Shown here in pieces: positions 37,900 through 45,586 of a DNA stretch of 64,000 nucleotides. The stretch lies in NCBI RefSeq assembly GCF_017355955.1, contig NZ_JAFFID010000001.1:434001-498000 (forward strand). Direction: 5' to 3'. Source of the DNA: Sabulibacter ruber (lineage in GTDB: Bacteria; Bacteroidota; Bacteroidia; Cytophagales; Hymenobacteraceae). A program made the translations under genes and the position numbers. How positions within the stretch are numbered: the first letter of the stretch is position 1; the number at the start of each line of letters is the position of its first letter. The notes beneath the pieces were generated by a model, which saw nothing but the letters and a program-made list of their open reading frames with translations, was not told where the DNA came from and did no database searches.

Positions 37900-38559
37900 A
37901 TGCACAGTACCGCGGAAGAAAACTACATCAAGGCCATCTACAAGTTATCGGGTGGCGGAGCCAACGCAGTAAGCACCACGGCACTGTCTGAAACCCTTGA
38001 AACCAAACCGGCCTCGGTGAGCGACATGCTGCGTAAGCTCAGCGCCAAAGACCTGGTGCATTACGTGAAGTATTACGGCGTGCAACTCACCGAGGAAGGG
38101 AAACGGGTGGCCCTGAAGATCATCCGGAAACACCGCCTCTGGGAAGTGTTTTTGGTGCAGAAACTTCATTTCACCTGGGACGAAGTGCATGAAGTGGCTG
38201 AGCAGATGGAGCACGTGAAGTCTGAATTGCTCATCCAGCGGCTGGACGAGTTCCTGGGCCACCCGCGCGTTGATCCGCACGGTGACCCAATTCCCAGCGA
38301 GGCCGGTGAGTTGCGCCAGGAAGAACAGCGGGTGCTGTCTTCGTTAGCGGTGGAGCAGAAAGGGGTGGTTTGCCGGGTAAAAGACTCTCAGCCCGCCTTT
38401 CTGCAGTACCTCAACAAAGTGGGCATCCAGATAGGCTCCCAATTGCAAGTAGTAGATAAAATTCCTTATGATAACTCCCTGGAGATAAGCATAGATAAAA
38501 ACAGATCCGTGATCTTGTCTTCAGACGTACTGGAAAAGATTTTTGTCATCAATCCATAG
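37900..38559 (+). CDS. DtxR/MntR family metal-dependent transcriptional regulator
   Basis: A 219-residue repressor. The N-terminal winged helix (EENYIKAIYKLSGGGANAVSTTALSETLETKPASVSDMLRKLSAKDLVHYVKYYGVQLTEEG) is followed by the dimerisation/metal domain RKHRLWEVFLVQKLHFTWDEVHEVAEQMEHVKSELLIQRLDEFLGHPRVDPHGDPIP (about 85-140), with the characteristic HRLxE and VHExAExxEH ligand pattern, and a C-terminal FeoA-like SH3 domain. It is likely to sense Mn, Fe or Zn and to repress the downstream transporter operon; the metal is not determinable from this sequence. Confidence 0.95.
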   Translation: MHSTAEENYIKAIYKLSGGGANAVSTTALSETLETKPASVSDMLRKLSAKDLVHYVKYYGVQLTEEGKRVALKIIRKHRLWEVFLVQKLHFTWDEVHEVAEQMEHVKSELLIQRLDEFLGHPRVDPHGDPIPSEAGELRQEEQRVLSSLAVEQKGVVCRVKDSQPAFLQYLNKVGIQIGSQLQVVDKIPYDNSLEISIDKNRSVILSSDVLEKIFVINP

Positions 38560-38580
38560 GTGCGTTTTCGCGCTGCTTTT

Positions 38581-39525
38581 ATGAAACTAGCCCTGAAACG
38601 CTTTTTACCTTTCCCGTTTATCACCCTGCTCCTGCTGCTGACGGCCTGCGAACCAGAGAATACTCCCGGTGCCAGAGCCCACCAGCAAGGCAAGCTGTAT
38701 ATAGTGACCACTACCGGAATTTTGCGGGATGCCGTGGCCAACGTGGTAGGTGACCAGGCGGTGGTACAAGCGCTGATGGGCCCGGGAGTGGATCCTCACC
38801 TATACAAAGCCGCCTTAGGCGACTTGCAGACCCTGCGGGAGGCCGATATCATTATCTACAACGGGCTGCACCTGGAAGGCAAAATGGGCGAAGTGTTGGA
38901 GAAGGTATCACGCCAGAAAAAGGTGTGGGCCGCCGCCGAAGGAGTACCAGAAGCCCAACTGCGTAAAACTCCAGAGTTTCAGGACAGCTATGATCCGCAC
39001 ATCTGGTTTGACGTACAGCTTTGGAGCCAGGCCGTGGAACACCTCTCCCGCAAATTGCAGGAACAGGACCAGGCCCACGCAACTCAGTACCAGGCTAACA
39101 CCCAACGGTACAAAAGCCAGCTAGACAGTCTGCACCAATGGACCACCAAGGAAATTGCTTCTATTCCTGCTCAACAACGGATCCTGATTACGGCGCACGA
39201 TGCCTTCGGGTATTTTGGGCGGGCCTACCAGATTCAGGTGCAAGGGCTACAGGGCATTTCCACCGTGTCTGAGTTTGGACTGCAGGATGTGTCTTCGCTG
39301 GTGAATTTCATTGTCTCGCGCAAGGTGAAAGCCGTTTTCGTGGAGAGTTCTGTCTCACAGAAAGCCATTGAGGCGGTGCTGGAGGGTTGTCGGCAGAAAG
39401 GTCATGAGGTAAAACTGGGCGGCACCCTTTACTCTGATGCCTTGGGCGAGGCAGGCGGACCAGCCGGTACGTACATGGGAATGGTGCGGGCGAATGTGAC
39501 CAAGATTGTCTCTGCCCTACGGTAG
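38581..39525 (+). CDS. Metal ABC transporter solute-binding lipoprotein
   Basis: A 314-residue cluster A-I binding protein (ZnuA/TroA/MntA type) tethered as a lipoprotein (LLLLLTACEPE). Metal ligand positions appear as GPGVDPHLYKA, GLHLEGKMGE, DPHIWFDVQLW, ITAHDAFGYFGRAY and ESSVSQKAIEAV, LYSDALGEAG; the last segment matches the terminal D/E ligands. No long histidine-rich loop is seen, which favours Mn or Fe over Zn but does not prove it. I chose the ATG at 38581; the GTG at 38560 lies directly after the dtxR stop. It follows dtxR by 21 bp. Confidence 0.93.
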   Translation: MKLALKRFLPFPFITLLLLLTACEPENTPGARAHQQGKLYIVTTTGILRDAVANVVGDQAVVQALMGPGVDPHLYKAALGDLQTLREADIIIYNGLHLEGKMGEVLEKVSRQKKVWAAAEGVPEAQLRKTPEFQDSYDPHIWFDVQLWSQAVEHLSRKLQEQDQAHATQYQANTQRYKSQLDSLHQWTTKEIASIPAQQRILITAHDAFGYFGRAYQIQVQGLQGISTVSEFGLQDVSSLVNFIVSRKVKAVFVESSVSQKAIEAVLEGCRQKGHEVKLGGTLYSDALGEAGGPAGTYMGMVRANVTKIVSALR

Positions 39526-39552
39526 AAGAACATAAAGTAGTACGGGACAGGT

Positions 39553-39588
39553 GTTTTATGATCCTTTTCCTAAAACTAAGCTTAAAAC
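39553..39588. repeat. 36-nt dispersed palindrome, copy 11
   Basis: Starts GTTTTATGATCC and ends GCTTAAAAC. It lies inside the operon, between the binding-protein gene and the ATPase gene, where it may act as a partial terminator or mRNA-stabilising stem. Confidence 0.6.
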
Positions 39589-39630
39589 GCGAATCATAAT
39601 TTGAGAGTACTTTACTAAGCAACTAGGCGC

Positions 39631-40434
39631 ATGATACAACACGTGGAAGATCCGGTTTTAGAGGTGCATGACTTAACAGTGAGCTATCAGCGCAAACCGG
39701 TATTGTGGGATGTGGATTTGACTTTACCCAAGCAGTCGTTGGTGGGCATCATTGGTCCTAACGGGGCGGGTAAATCTACGTTGATCAAGGCAATTATGGG
39801 GCTGCTCCCGCTTAACAGCGGGTATGTAGAGCTGTTTGGCAAACCGTTAGACGAAATTCGGAAAAGGGTTAGCTACGTTCCCCAACGCGAATCGGTGGAC
39901 TGGGATTTCCCGGCTTCGGCCCTAGACGTAGCCATGATGGGTACCTACGGGCAACTGGGGCTTTTCAAAAGACCGGGCGCCAAACAACGGCAACTAGCCA
40001 TGGAAGCCTTGGAAAAAGTGGGCATGCAGGATTTTGCCAACCGGCAAATCTCCCAGTTATCCGGCGGGCAGCAGCAGCGCGTTTTCCTGTCCCGTGCCCT
40101 GGCCCAGGACGCTGATCTGTACCTCATGGACGAACCATTTGCCGGAGTAGACATCGCTACCGAAACCGCCATTATTGGCCTTTTGCGCCAGATGCGCGAT
40201 GCCGGGAAAACCGTTGTGGTGGTGCATCATGACCTGCAATCGGCCCAAGATTATTTTGACTGGATCATTCTGCTGAACATGCGCCTGGTAGCTTCTGGCC
40301 CCACAGAGGAAACCCTCACCCCTGCTTTGCTGGAGAAAACGTACGGCGGCCGCCTCACTGAACTTAGCCGGGTGAGCGACCTGCTGCACAAACAGAACTT
40401 TCCTATCAGAGAAACCAAACCGACCCGCAAATGA
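39631..40434 (+). CDS. Metal ABC transporter ATP-binding protein
   Basis: A 267-residue ABC ATPase with Walker A GPNGAGKSTLIK (about residue 39), Q-loop VPQRESVDWDFP, signature LSGGQQQRVFLSRALAQ and Walker B ADLYLMDEPFAGVD, followed by the H-loop VVVHHDLQSA. Homology is to the ZnuC/MntB class. It pairs with the two downstream permeases; its stop overlaps the start of the next gene by 4 bp. Confidence 0.95.
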   Translation: MIQHVEDPVLEVHDLTVSYQRKPVLWDVDLTLPKQSLVGIIGPNGAGKSTLIKAIMGLLPLNSGYVELFGKPLDEIRKRVSYVPQRESVDWDFPASALDVAMMGTYGQLGLFKRPGAKQRQLAMEALEKVGMQDFANRQISQLSGGQQQRVFLSRALAQDADLYLMDEPFAGVDIATETAIIGLLRQMRDAGKTVVVVHHDLQSAQDYFDWIILLNMRLVASGPTEETLTPALLEKTYGGRLTELSRVSDLLHKQNFPIRETKPTRK

Positions 40435-41723
40435 ACACGCTATGGGAATTCCTGAGCATGTCCGATGCCAACGTTAGGTTTGTGACCATTGGCTCGGTTT
40501 TGCTGGCGGCCAGTTCCGCGGTGGTGGGTTGCTTTACCGTGCTCCGGAAAAGGGCCTTGGTAGGCGATGCCGTGGCGCATGCGGTGCTGCCGGGCGTGTG
40601 CCTGGCCTTTATCTTAACCGGTGAGAAGAACCCATTGATTTTGCTCCTGGGTTCTTTTTTGACGGGTTGGCTGTCTTTGATCATCATTGATTTTATCTCT
40701 GCCAACAGCCGCATCAAGGAAGACACCGCCATAGGCTTGGTGCTTTCGGTGTTCTTCGGGATAGGCATTCTGTTTTTGACCTCTATTCAGCATTCTGGCA
40801 ACGAAAACCAAAGCGGGCTGGACAAATTCCTCTTCGGGAGCGCGGCGGCTTTGGTGGGCCAGGACCTGATTACGTTTGGAGCCGTGGCTCTGCTGTTGCT
40901 CATCTGCGTGACCCTGCTCTACAAAGAGTTCAAGTTGCTCAGTTTTGATCCGGCCTATGCCCGCACCATTGGTTTGCCGGTGCGGGGGTTGGAACTGCTG
41001 CTTACCACCTTAACGGTTTTGGCGGTGGTAGTAGGCATCCAATCGGTGGGCGTGGTGCTTATGTCGGCCATGCTTATTACTCCGGCCGCCGCTGCCCGCT
41101 TCTGGACCGATCGGTTAGGCGCCATGGTCATTATAGCCGCGTCCATGAGTGCCTTTTGTGGTGCAACAGGAGCCTTTGTTTCGTTTACTGCCCCTGCTAT
41201 GCCCACCGGCCCCTGGATTGTGATGCTGCTTTCCATGCTTGCCCTGCTCTCGTTTATGTTTGCGCCTAAAAAAGGAATCCTGGCCCGGTACCTGTTGCAG
41301 CGCCGCATAAGAAAGCAAATGGCCCGCGAGAACATCCTGAAAACCCTCTTCCATCTGGGGGAGGACACCGGGGAATACAGCCACAGCTATTCCAAAAAAC
41401 AAATTAAGCAGCGGCGCAGACAGCCCTTGTTCCAAATGAAAAGCAGCATGCAGGAGCTGCGTAGAAAAAACCTGATCAGGAAAGGCCCAGAAGGTTGGTC
41501 GCTCACTGAGGCCGGAAAAAAAGAAGCCCAACGGGTGGTCCGCCTGCACCGCCTCTGGGAACTGTACCTGACGGAGTACCTGCAGGTAGCCTCTGACCAC
41601 GTGCACGAAGATGCCGAAACCATTGAACACGTTCTCACCCCAGAACTGGAACAACGGCTGGAGGAGCTTTTGAACCACCCCACCGCTGATCCGCACCAAT
41701 CATCCATTCCGCAACAGCCATGA
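40431..41723 (+). CDS. Metal ABC permease fused to a DtxR-like sensor domain
   Basis: The first about 285 residues are a normal ABC-3 permease with eight or nine membrane helices, containing VGDAVAHAVLPGVCLAFIL and FDPAYARTIGLPVRGLELLLTTLTVLAVVVGIQSVGVVLMSAMLITPAAAA. The remaining about 140 residues are cytoplasmic: a winged-helix-like part (KMARENILKTLFHLGEDTGE... EGWSLTEAGKKEAQRVV) and then RLHRLWELYLTEYLQVASDHVHEDAETIEHVLTPELEQRLEELLNHPTADPHQSSIP, which parallels the DtxR encoded two genes upstream and retains H-R-L-W-E and V-H-E..E..EH. A transporter with its own metal sensor is suggested. Similar fusions are annotated in other Bacteroidota. Overlaps the neighbours by 4 bp. Confidence 0.93.
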   Translation: MNTLWEFLSMSDANVRFVTIGSVLLAASSAVVGCFTVLRKRALVGDAVAHAVLPGVCLAFILTGEKNPLILLLGSFLTGWLSLIIIDFISANSRIKEDTAIGLVLSVFFGIGILFLTSIQHSGNENQSGLDKFLFGSAAALVGQDLITFGAVALLLLICVTLLYKEFKLLSFDPAYARTIGLPVRGLELLLTTLTVLAVVVGIQSVGVVLMSAMLITPAAAARFWTDRLGAMVIIAASMSAFCGATGAFVSFTAPAMPTGPWIVMLLSMLALLSFMFAPKKGILARYLLQRRIRKQMARENILKTLFHLGEDTGEYSHSYSKKQIKQRRRQPLFQMKSSMQELRRKNLIRKGPEGWSLTEAGKKEAQRVVRLHRLWELYLTEYLQVASDHVHEDAETIEHVLTPELEQRLEELLNHPTADPHQSSIPQQP

Positions 41724-42607
41724 ACATAGATGCATTCTGGATAATCTTCACGGGCTCGCTGGTGGCCATCTGCTGCAGTTTACTAGGCTGCTTCCTGATT
41801 CTGCGCCGCATGGCCATGGTAGGCGACGCCATCTCCCACGCGGTGCTGCCGGGAATTGTGCTGGCCTTTCTTTTCAGCGGTTCCCGCGAAGTCTGGACCA
41901 TGCTCCTCGGGGCCGCCGCATTGGGCGTGGCCTGTACGTTCCTGATAGAGTTCTTCCACAAAAAGGCCCTAGTGCAGGCCGATGCCTCCATTGGCGTTAC
42001 GTTCACCTGGCTATTTGCTTTGGGTATCATCCTGATTTCGGTTTACGCCGGCAAGGTTGACCTTGACCAGGATTGCGTGCTATATGGTGAGATTGCCTAC
42101 GTACCCCTAGACCTCTGGCTCACCGAAACGGGTATGAACCTGGGGCCCCGCACTGTCTGGATCATTGGGGGAGTTCTCTTGATTCTGCTACTGTTCATCA
42201 GCTTGTTCTACAAACAATTATACCTCACATCCTTTGACCCGGCCTTTGCCGCGGCTATCGGAATCTCCACCACCCTTTGGTATTACCTCTTGATGGGTGC
42301 CGTTTCCCTTACCACCGTAGCCGCCTTTGAATCTGTGGGAGCTATTCTGGTGGTAGCTTTGATGGTGGGTCCGCCCGCCACCGCCTACCTCCTCACAGAT
42401 AATCTGAAGAAGATACTCGTCATTTCTTCCCTTCTGGGAGTGATTGCCTCGGCGGCTGGTTTTTACCTGGCTTTATGGCTGAACGGCTCCGTGGCCGGGG
42501 CAATCTCCGCCGTGATTGGGTTGCAGTTTCTGCTGGCCTTTGTCTTCTCCCCTACCCACGGGCTTATCTCCCGCAGGCGCATCAGAACCGCAGTAGCCAG
42601 GGCGTAA
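41720..42607 (+). CDS. Metal ABC transporter permease
   Basis: A 295-residue membrane permease, partner of the fused permease upstream, forming a heterodimer in the inner membrane. It has WIIFTGSLVAICCSLLGCFLILRRMAMVGDAISHAVLPGIVLAFLF at the start and YLTSFDPAFAAAIGISTTLWYYLLMGAVSLTTVAAFESVGAILVVALMVGPPATA, the ABC-3 family landmarks. It lacks the extra sensor domain. The start overlaps the preceding stop by 4 bp, consistent with translational coupling. Confidence 0.93.
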   Translation: MNIDAFWIIFTGSLVAICCSLLGCFLILRRMAMVGDAISHAVLPGIVLAFLFSGSREVWTMLLGAAALGVACTFLIEFFHKKALVQADASIGVTFTWLFALGIILISVYAGKVDLDQDCVLYGEIAYVPLDLWLTETGMNLGPRTVWIIGGVLLILLLFISLFYKQLYLTSFDPAFAAAIGISTTLWYYLLMGAVSLTTVAAFESVGAILVVALMVGPPATAYLLTDNLKKILVISSLLGVIASAAGFYLALWLNGSVAGAISAVIGLQFLLAFVFSPTHGLISRRRIRTAVARA

Positions 42608-42662
42608 CAATTTGGAGCTAGTGCTTCCTGCTGCCAGAATCTTCGGGTAAGATAGTGAGGCT

Positions 42663-42698
42663 GATTTCGGCCTGATTTTGGGAAAGTACAGCTAAAAC
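42663..42698. repeat. 36-nt dispersed palindrome, copy 10
   Basis: Starts GATTTCGGCCTG and ends CAGCTAAAAC; 55 bp after the last gene of the metal-uptake operon. Confidence 0.6.
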
Positions 42699-42855
42699 AC
42701 TGTTCAGGAATTCTTATCCAGAAGGTAAAACCAGGAATTTGATCTGGTACATACAATAGTTTGGCAGCCTGCACGTAATCAGAAAAGAAACCTATAGTTG
42801 GATTAAACCCACTTAGGTGCTCATTCAAGTAGATAAAGCTATTTCTTAACTTTAG

Positions 42856-43353
42856 ATGTTCCACTTACTTCTTATTCTGCAGGTACTCTTCACCTGGATA
42901 TGGCTTCCTTCAGCCCCGGCAGCTTCTGCTCCTTCCAGCTATGTGGCTCCTGCCGAGAAACTTACCTGGCTTACCTTAGACCAGGCCATCGAAAAAAGCA
43001 AAAAACAACCCCGCAAAATTCTAATTGACGTGTATACCGATTGGTGCGGCTGGTGCAAAAAGATGGACAAACAAGTGTACCAGAACCCCGAGGTTATCAA
43101 AAAGCTGAACAGCGACTTTTACGTAGTCAAACTGAACGCTGAACAGCGCCAGCCTATCACAATTCAGGGACGTACGTACCGATACGCAGAAAAGTACCGA
43201 AGCCATGAACTTGCCCTGGCCCTCCTGAAAGGCGAGATGAGTTACCCTTCCACGGTGTTTCTCAACGAGAAGCAGCAAGTGATGGAGCGGGTTCCCGGTT
43301 ATATACCACCCAAAGATTTTCTGCGTGCTTTGTCGTACCTTTCGGAAAAATAG
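42856..43353 (+). CDS. Secreted thioredoxin-fold protein
   Basis: A 165-residue exported protein (signal MFHLLLILQVLFTWIWLPSAPAAS) with a thioredoxin fold and active site VYTDWCGWCKKMDKQVY, C-x-x-C = CGWC. It resembles the SoxW/DUF255-like thioredoxins of Bacteroidota; the expected role is thiol redox chemistry in the periplasm. The C-terminal segment SYPSTVFLNEKQQVMERVPGYIP matches the fold's cis-proline region. It is immediately upstream of mnmE (34 bp), but a functional link is unlikely. Confidence 0.9.
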   Translation: MFHLLLILQVLFTWIWLPSAPAASAPSSYVAPAEKLTWLTLDQAIEKSKKQPRKILIDVYTDWCGWCKKMDKQVYQNPEVIKKLNSDFYVVKLNAEQRQPITIQGRTYRYAEKYRSHELALALLKGEMSYPSTVFLNEKQQVMERVPGYIPPKDFLRALSYLSEK

Positions 43354-43374
43354 CCTGTAAACGGCTGATTACTT

Positions 43375-43379
43375 AGGAG
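43375..43379 (+). promoter_or_regulatory. Shine-Dalgarno site supporting a UUG start of mnmE
   Basis: AGGAG lies eight bases before the TTG at 43388. No other start codon is available before the conserved MnmE N-terminus, so this site decides the start. Confidence 0.7.
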
Positions 43380-43387
43380 TAAATACA

Positions 43388-44767
43388 TTGATACCTTCCG
43401 TTCTTTCCAAAGATACCATTGTGGCCCTGTCCACCGCCGTCGGGCACGGAGCCATTGCTGTCATCAGGCTCTCCGGGCCAGAAGCCATTCCCATTGTGCA
43501 GAGCGTTTTCAAAGGCAAGAATCTGCAGAACCAGCCCTCGCACACGCTGCATTTCGGGACCATCCGGGACGAGGATAAAATTCTGGACGAGGTGGTGGTG
43601 TCGCTTTTCAAAGGCCCTAATTCCTATACCAAGGAAGATGTCATAGAGGTTTCCTGCCACGGATCGCCTTACATCACCGAGCAGATTATTAAGTTGTTCC
43701 TCCGCAAAGGTGCCCGCCTGGCCGAGCCGGGCGAGTTCACCAAGCGCGCTTTCCTGAACGGTCAGTTTGACCTGGCCCAGGCCGAGGCCGTTGCCGACCT
43801 TATTGCCTCTGATTCTGCCCTCACCCACCAGGTAGCCATGAAACAGATGCGCGGCGGGTTCTCACAGGAAATAAAAGCCCTTAGAGCGCAGCTGATCCAT
43901 TTCGCCTCCATGATTGAACTGGAGCTGGACTTCAGCGAGGAGGACGTAGAGTTCGCTGATCGCGATGCCCTTCGCCGGCTTATCTCCTCCCTTCAGCGCC
44001 TCATCACCGATCTGCTGCAGTCGTTTGAGATGGGCAACGTGCTGAAAAACGGAGTTCCCACCGTGATCGCCGGAAAACCCAACGCCGGAAAATCAACCCT
44101 GCTCAACGCCCTTTTGAACGAGGAGAAAGCCATTGTTTCTGACATCCCAGGCACCACCCGCGATGTGATTGAAGACGAAGCTATCATAAACGGCATTCGT
44201 TTCCGGTTTATAGATACCGCTGGCTTGCGGGAAACCCAAGACACCGTAGAAGCCATTGGCGTGGCCCGTACCAAAGAGCAGCTGCAAAAAGCCGCCCTGG
44301 TGTTGTACCTTTTTGATCTTTCCTCTACTTCCCCGGAAGAGCTTCAGGAAGAGATTTCGGTCTTGAATCTGCCCGAGGTTCCCTCCCTATTTATCGGGAA
44401 CAAAAGAGACCTGGCTACTGCAGAGCAACTCACGGCTTTTGAAAATCTGGAAAACAGTGTGTTCATCTCTGCGGGGACAAAAGACGGCTTGGAAGAATTG
44501 AAACAAGTGCTACTAGAACAGGTTCACGCCAATGAAGCCATGACGGGCGACCGCACCATTGTCACTAATCTGCGCCATTTCCAAAGCCTCCAGAAAACAT
44601 CTGATGCCTTGCAGGAGGTTTTAAGAGGATTGGATGGTGGCCTCACCGGAGACTGGCTTGCCGCTGATATCCGCCGCTGTCTGTTCTATTTAGGAGAGAT
44701 TACCGGTGAGATCACAACGGATGATTTGCTCGATAACATCTTTACTAAATTTTGCATCGGAAAGTAA
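43388..44767 (+). CDS. mnmE: tRNA modification GTPase MnmE
   Basis: With MnmG it makes the cmnm5 modification of wobble uridine in several tRNAs. The 459-residue protein has the N-terminal folate-binding domain (DTIVALSTAVGHGAIAVIRLSG), helical domain and a G domain with GKPNAGKSTLLNALL, DIPGTTRD, DTAGLRE and NKRD. It ends with the C-terminal motif FCIGK and stop. The start is TTG at 43388, behind an AGGAG site. The last 19 bp coincide with the left repeat of the mobile element, so the chromosomal gene end has been taken over by the element while the protein end is preserved. Confidence 0.96.
   Translation: MIPSVLSKDTIVALSTAVGHGAIAVIRLSGPEAIPIVQSVFKGKNLQNQPSHTLHFGTIRDEDKILDEVVVSLFKGPNSYTKEDVIEVSCHGSPYITEQIIKLFLRKGARLAEPGEFTKRAFLNGQFDLAQAEAVADLIASDSALTHQVAMKQMRGGFSQEIKALRAQLIHFASMIELELDFSEEDVEFADRDALRRLISSLQRLITDLLQSFEMGNVLKNGVPTVIAGKPNAGKSTLLNALLNEEKAIVSDIPGTTRDVIEDEAIINGIRFRFIDTAGLRETQDTVEAIGVARTKEQLQKAALVLYLFDLSSTSPEELQEEISVLNLPEVPSLFIGNKRDLATAEQLTAFENLENSVFISAGTKDGLEELKQVLLEQVHANEAMTGDRTIVTNLRHFQSLQKTSDALQEVLRGLDGGLTGDWLAADIRRCLFYLGEITGEITTDDLLDNIFTKFCIGK
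44749..44767 (+). repeat. attL, left direct repeat of the element
   Basis: The last codons and stop of mnmE. Compared with the copy at 58569 it matches 17 of 19 bases, with an identical central core TGCATCGG. Integration is inferred to have happened within this core. Confidence 0.85.
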
Positions 44768-44800
44768 CCTTAATAAATAACTACATAACATTACTTAGCA

Positions 44801-44835
44801 AAAAGCCCTTAATACTATTTATAAGGGCTTTTTTT
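44801..44835 (+). terminator. Terminator inside the left end of the element
   Basis: Perfect 11-bp stem AAAAGCCCTTA / TAAGGGCTTTT with a long T-run. It ends the mnmE transcript soon after entry into the element and insulates the integrase promoter. Confidence 0.9.
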
Positions 44836-45007
44836 ATGTCAATATTAGTGGTTGTTTACTGATGTTAAACATATACTTATCACATTTTTTGTACCTCACT
44901 TGTACCATACCCAAGGCATTTGCACCTGTAAACACTTTTAAGGAGAGTTCTTGCAACATATTGCACCATATAGCTACCTTTGGCTACAACTAACACCATT
45001 TAGCAAC

Positions 45008-45586
45008 ATGAGCTCAAATATTAGGTTAAAGCGTATCTGCCAGCACTGTGGTAATGAGTTTGTAGCAAAGACCACAGTTACTCAATACTGTGGAGACACC
45101 TGTGCTAAAAGGGCTTATAAGGTTAGGCTCAGAACGTCAAAGGTTGAGGCAAGCAATAAGGAAACTAAAGAGACTATCCTAAAGCCAATTGAGGAGCTAA
45201 ACGCCAAAGAGTTTTTAAGTATAGCTGACACCTGCCAGCTTTTAGGACTTAGCCGCTGGACTGTATGGAGAGCGATAAAGGCACAGGAGTTACCATCTGT
45301 AAAAATTGGTAGGCGCTGTATTATTAAGAGGTCTCACCTTGACCAGATGCTAGAGCAAAGCAAGCCTACTCAACCTACTAAAGAGGCTCCACAGGACGCT
45401 TTAAACCTAGGAGAGTGTTATACCATATCTGAGATACAGCGGAACTATAACATATCTGAAAAGGCTTTATATGAGATTATAAAGCGTAATAGCATTCCCA
45501 AAGTAAAAGAGGGTATTTACACCTACGTCCCTAAAAAGCAAATAGACAACATACTAGGCTCTATGATTAGCCAGAAGGCACTGTAA
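45008..45586 (+). CDS. Zinc-ribbon and excisionase-type HTH protein
   Basis: A 192-residue DNA-binding protein. I start at ATG 45008 (MSSNIRLKRICQHCGNEF). A four-cysteine ribbon comes first (CQHCGNEFVAKTTVTQYCGDTCAKRAY), then a MerR/excisionase helix-turn-helix (FLSIADTCQLLGLSRWTVWRAIKAQELPSVKIGRRCIIKRSHLDQML) and a second similar unit (YTISEIQRNYNISEKALYEIIKRNSIPKVKEGIYTYVPKKQIDNIL). Such a protein directly before a tyrosine integrase is typical of Bacteroidota integrative elements, where it would serve as a recombination directionality factor. Its stop overlaps the integrase start by one base, so the two are translationally coupled. Confidence 0.88.
   Translation: MSSNIRLKRICQHCGNEFVAKTTVTQYCGDTCAKRAYKVRLRTSKVEASNKETKETILKPIEELNAKEFLSIADTCQLLGLSRWTVWRAIKAQELPSVKIGRRCIIKRSHLDQMLEQSKPTQPTKEAPQDALNLGECYTISEIQRNYNISEKALYEIIKRNSIPKVKEGIYTYVPKKQIDNILGSMISQKAL

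Noticed and set aside
37900..38559. Assigning the metal (Mn, Fe or Zn) of the uptake operon
   Set aside because: The sequence does not decide it: no histidine-rich loop in the binding protein and generic DtxR ligands.
1857..42698. 36-nt palindromes as scattered CRISPR repeats
   Set aside because: Copies are single, kilobases apart, not separated by regular spacers, and diverge strongly; no cas gene is nearby.
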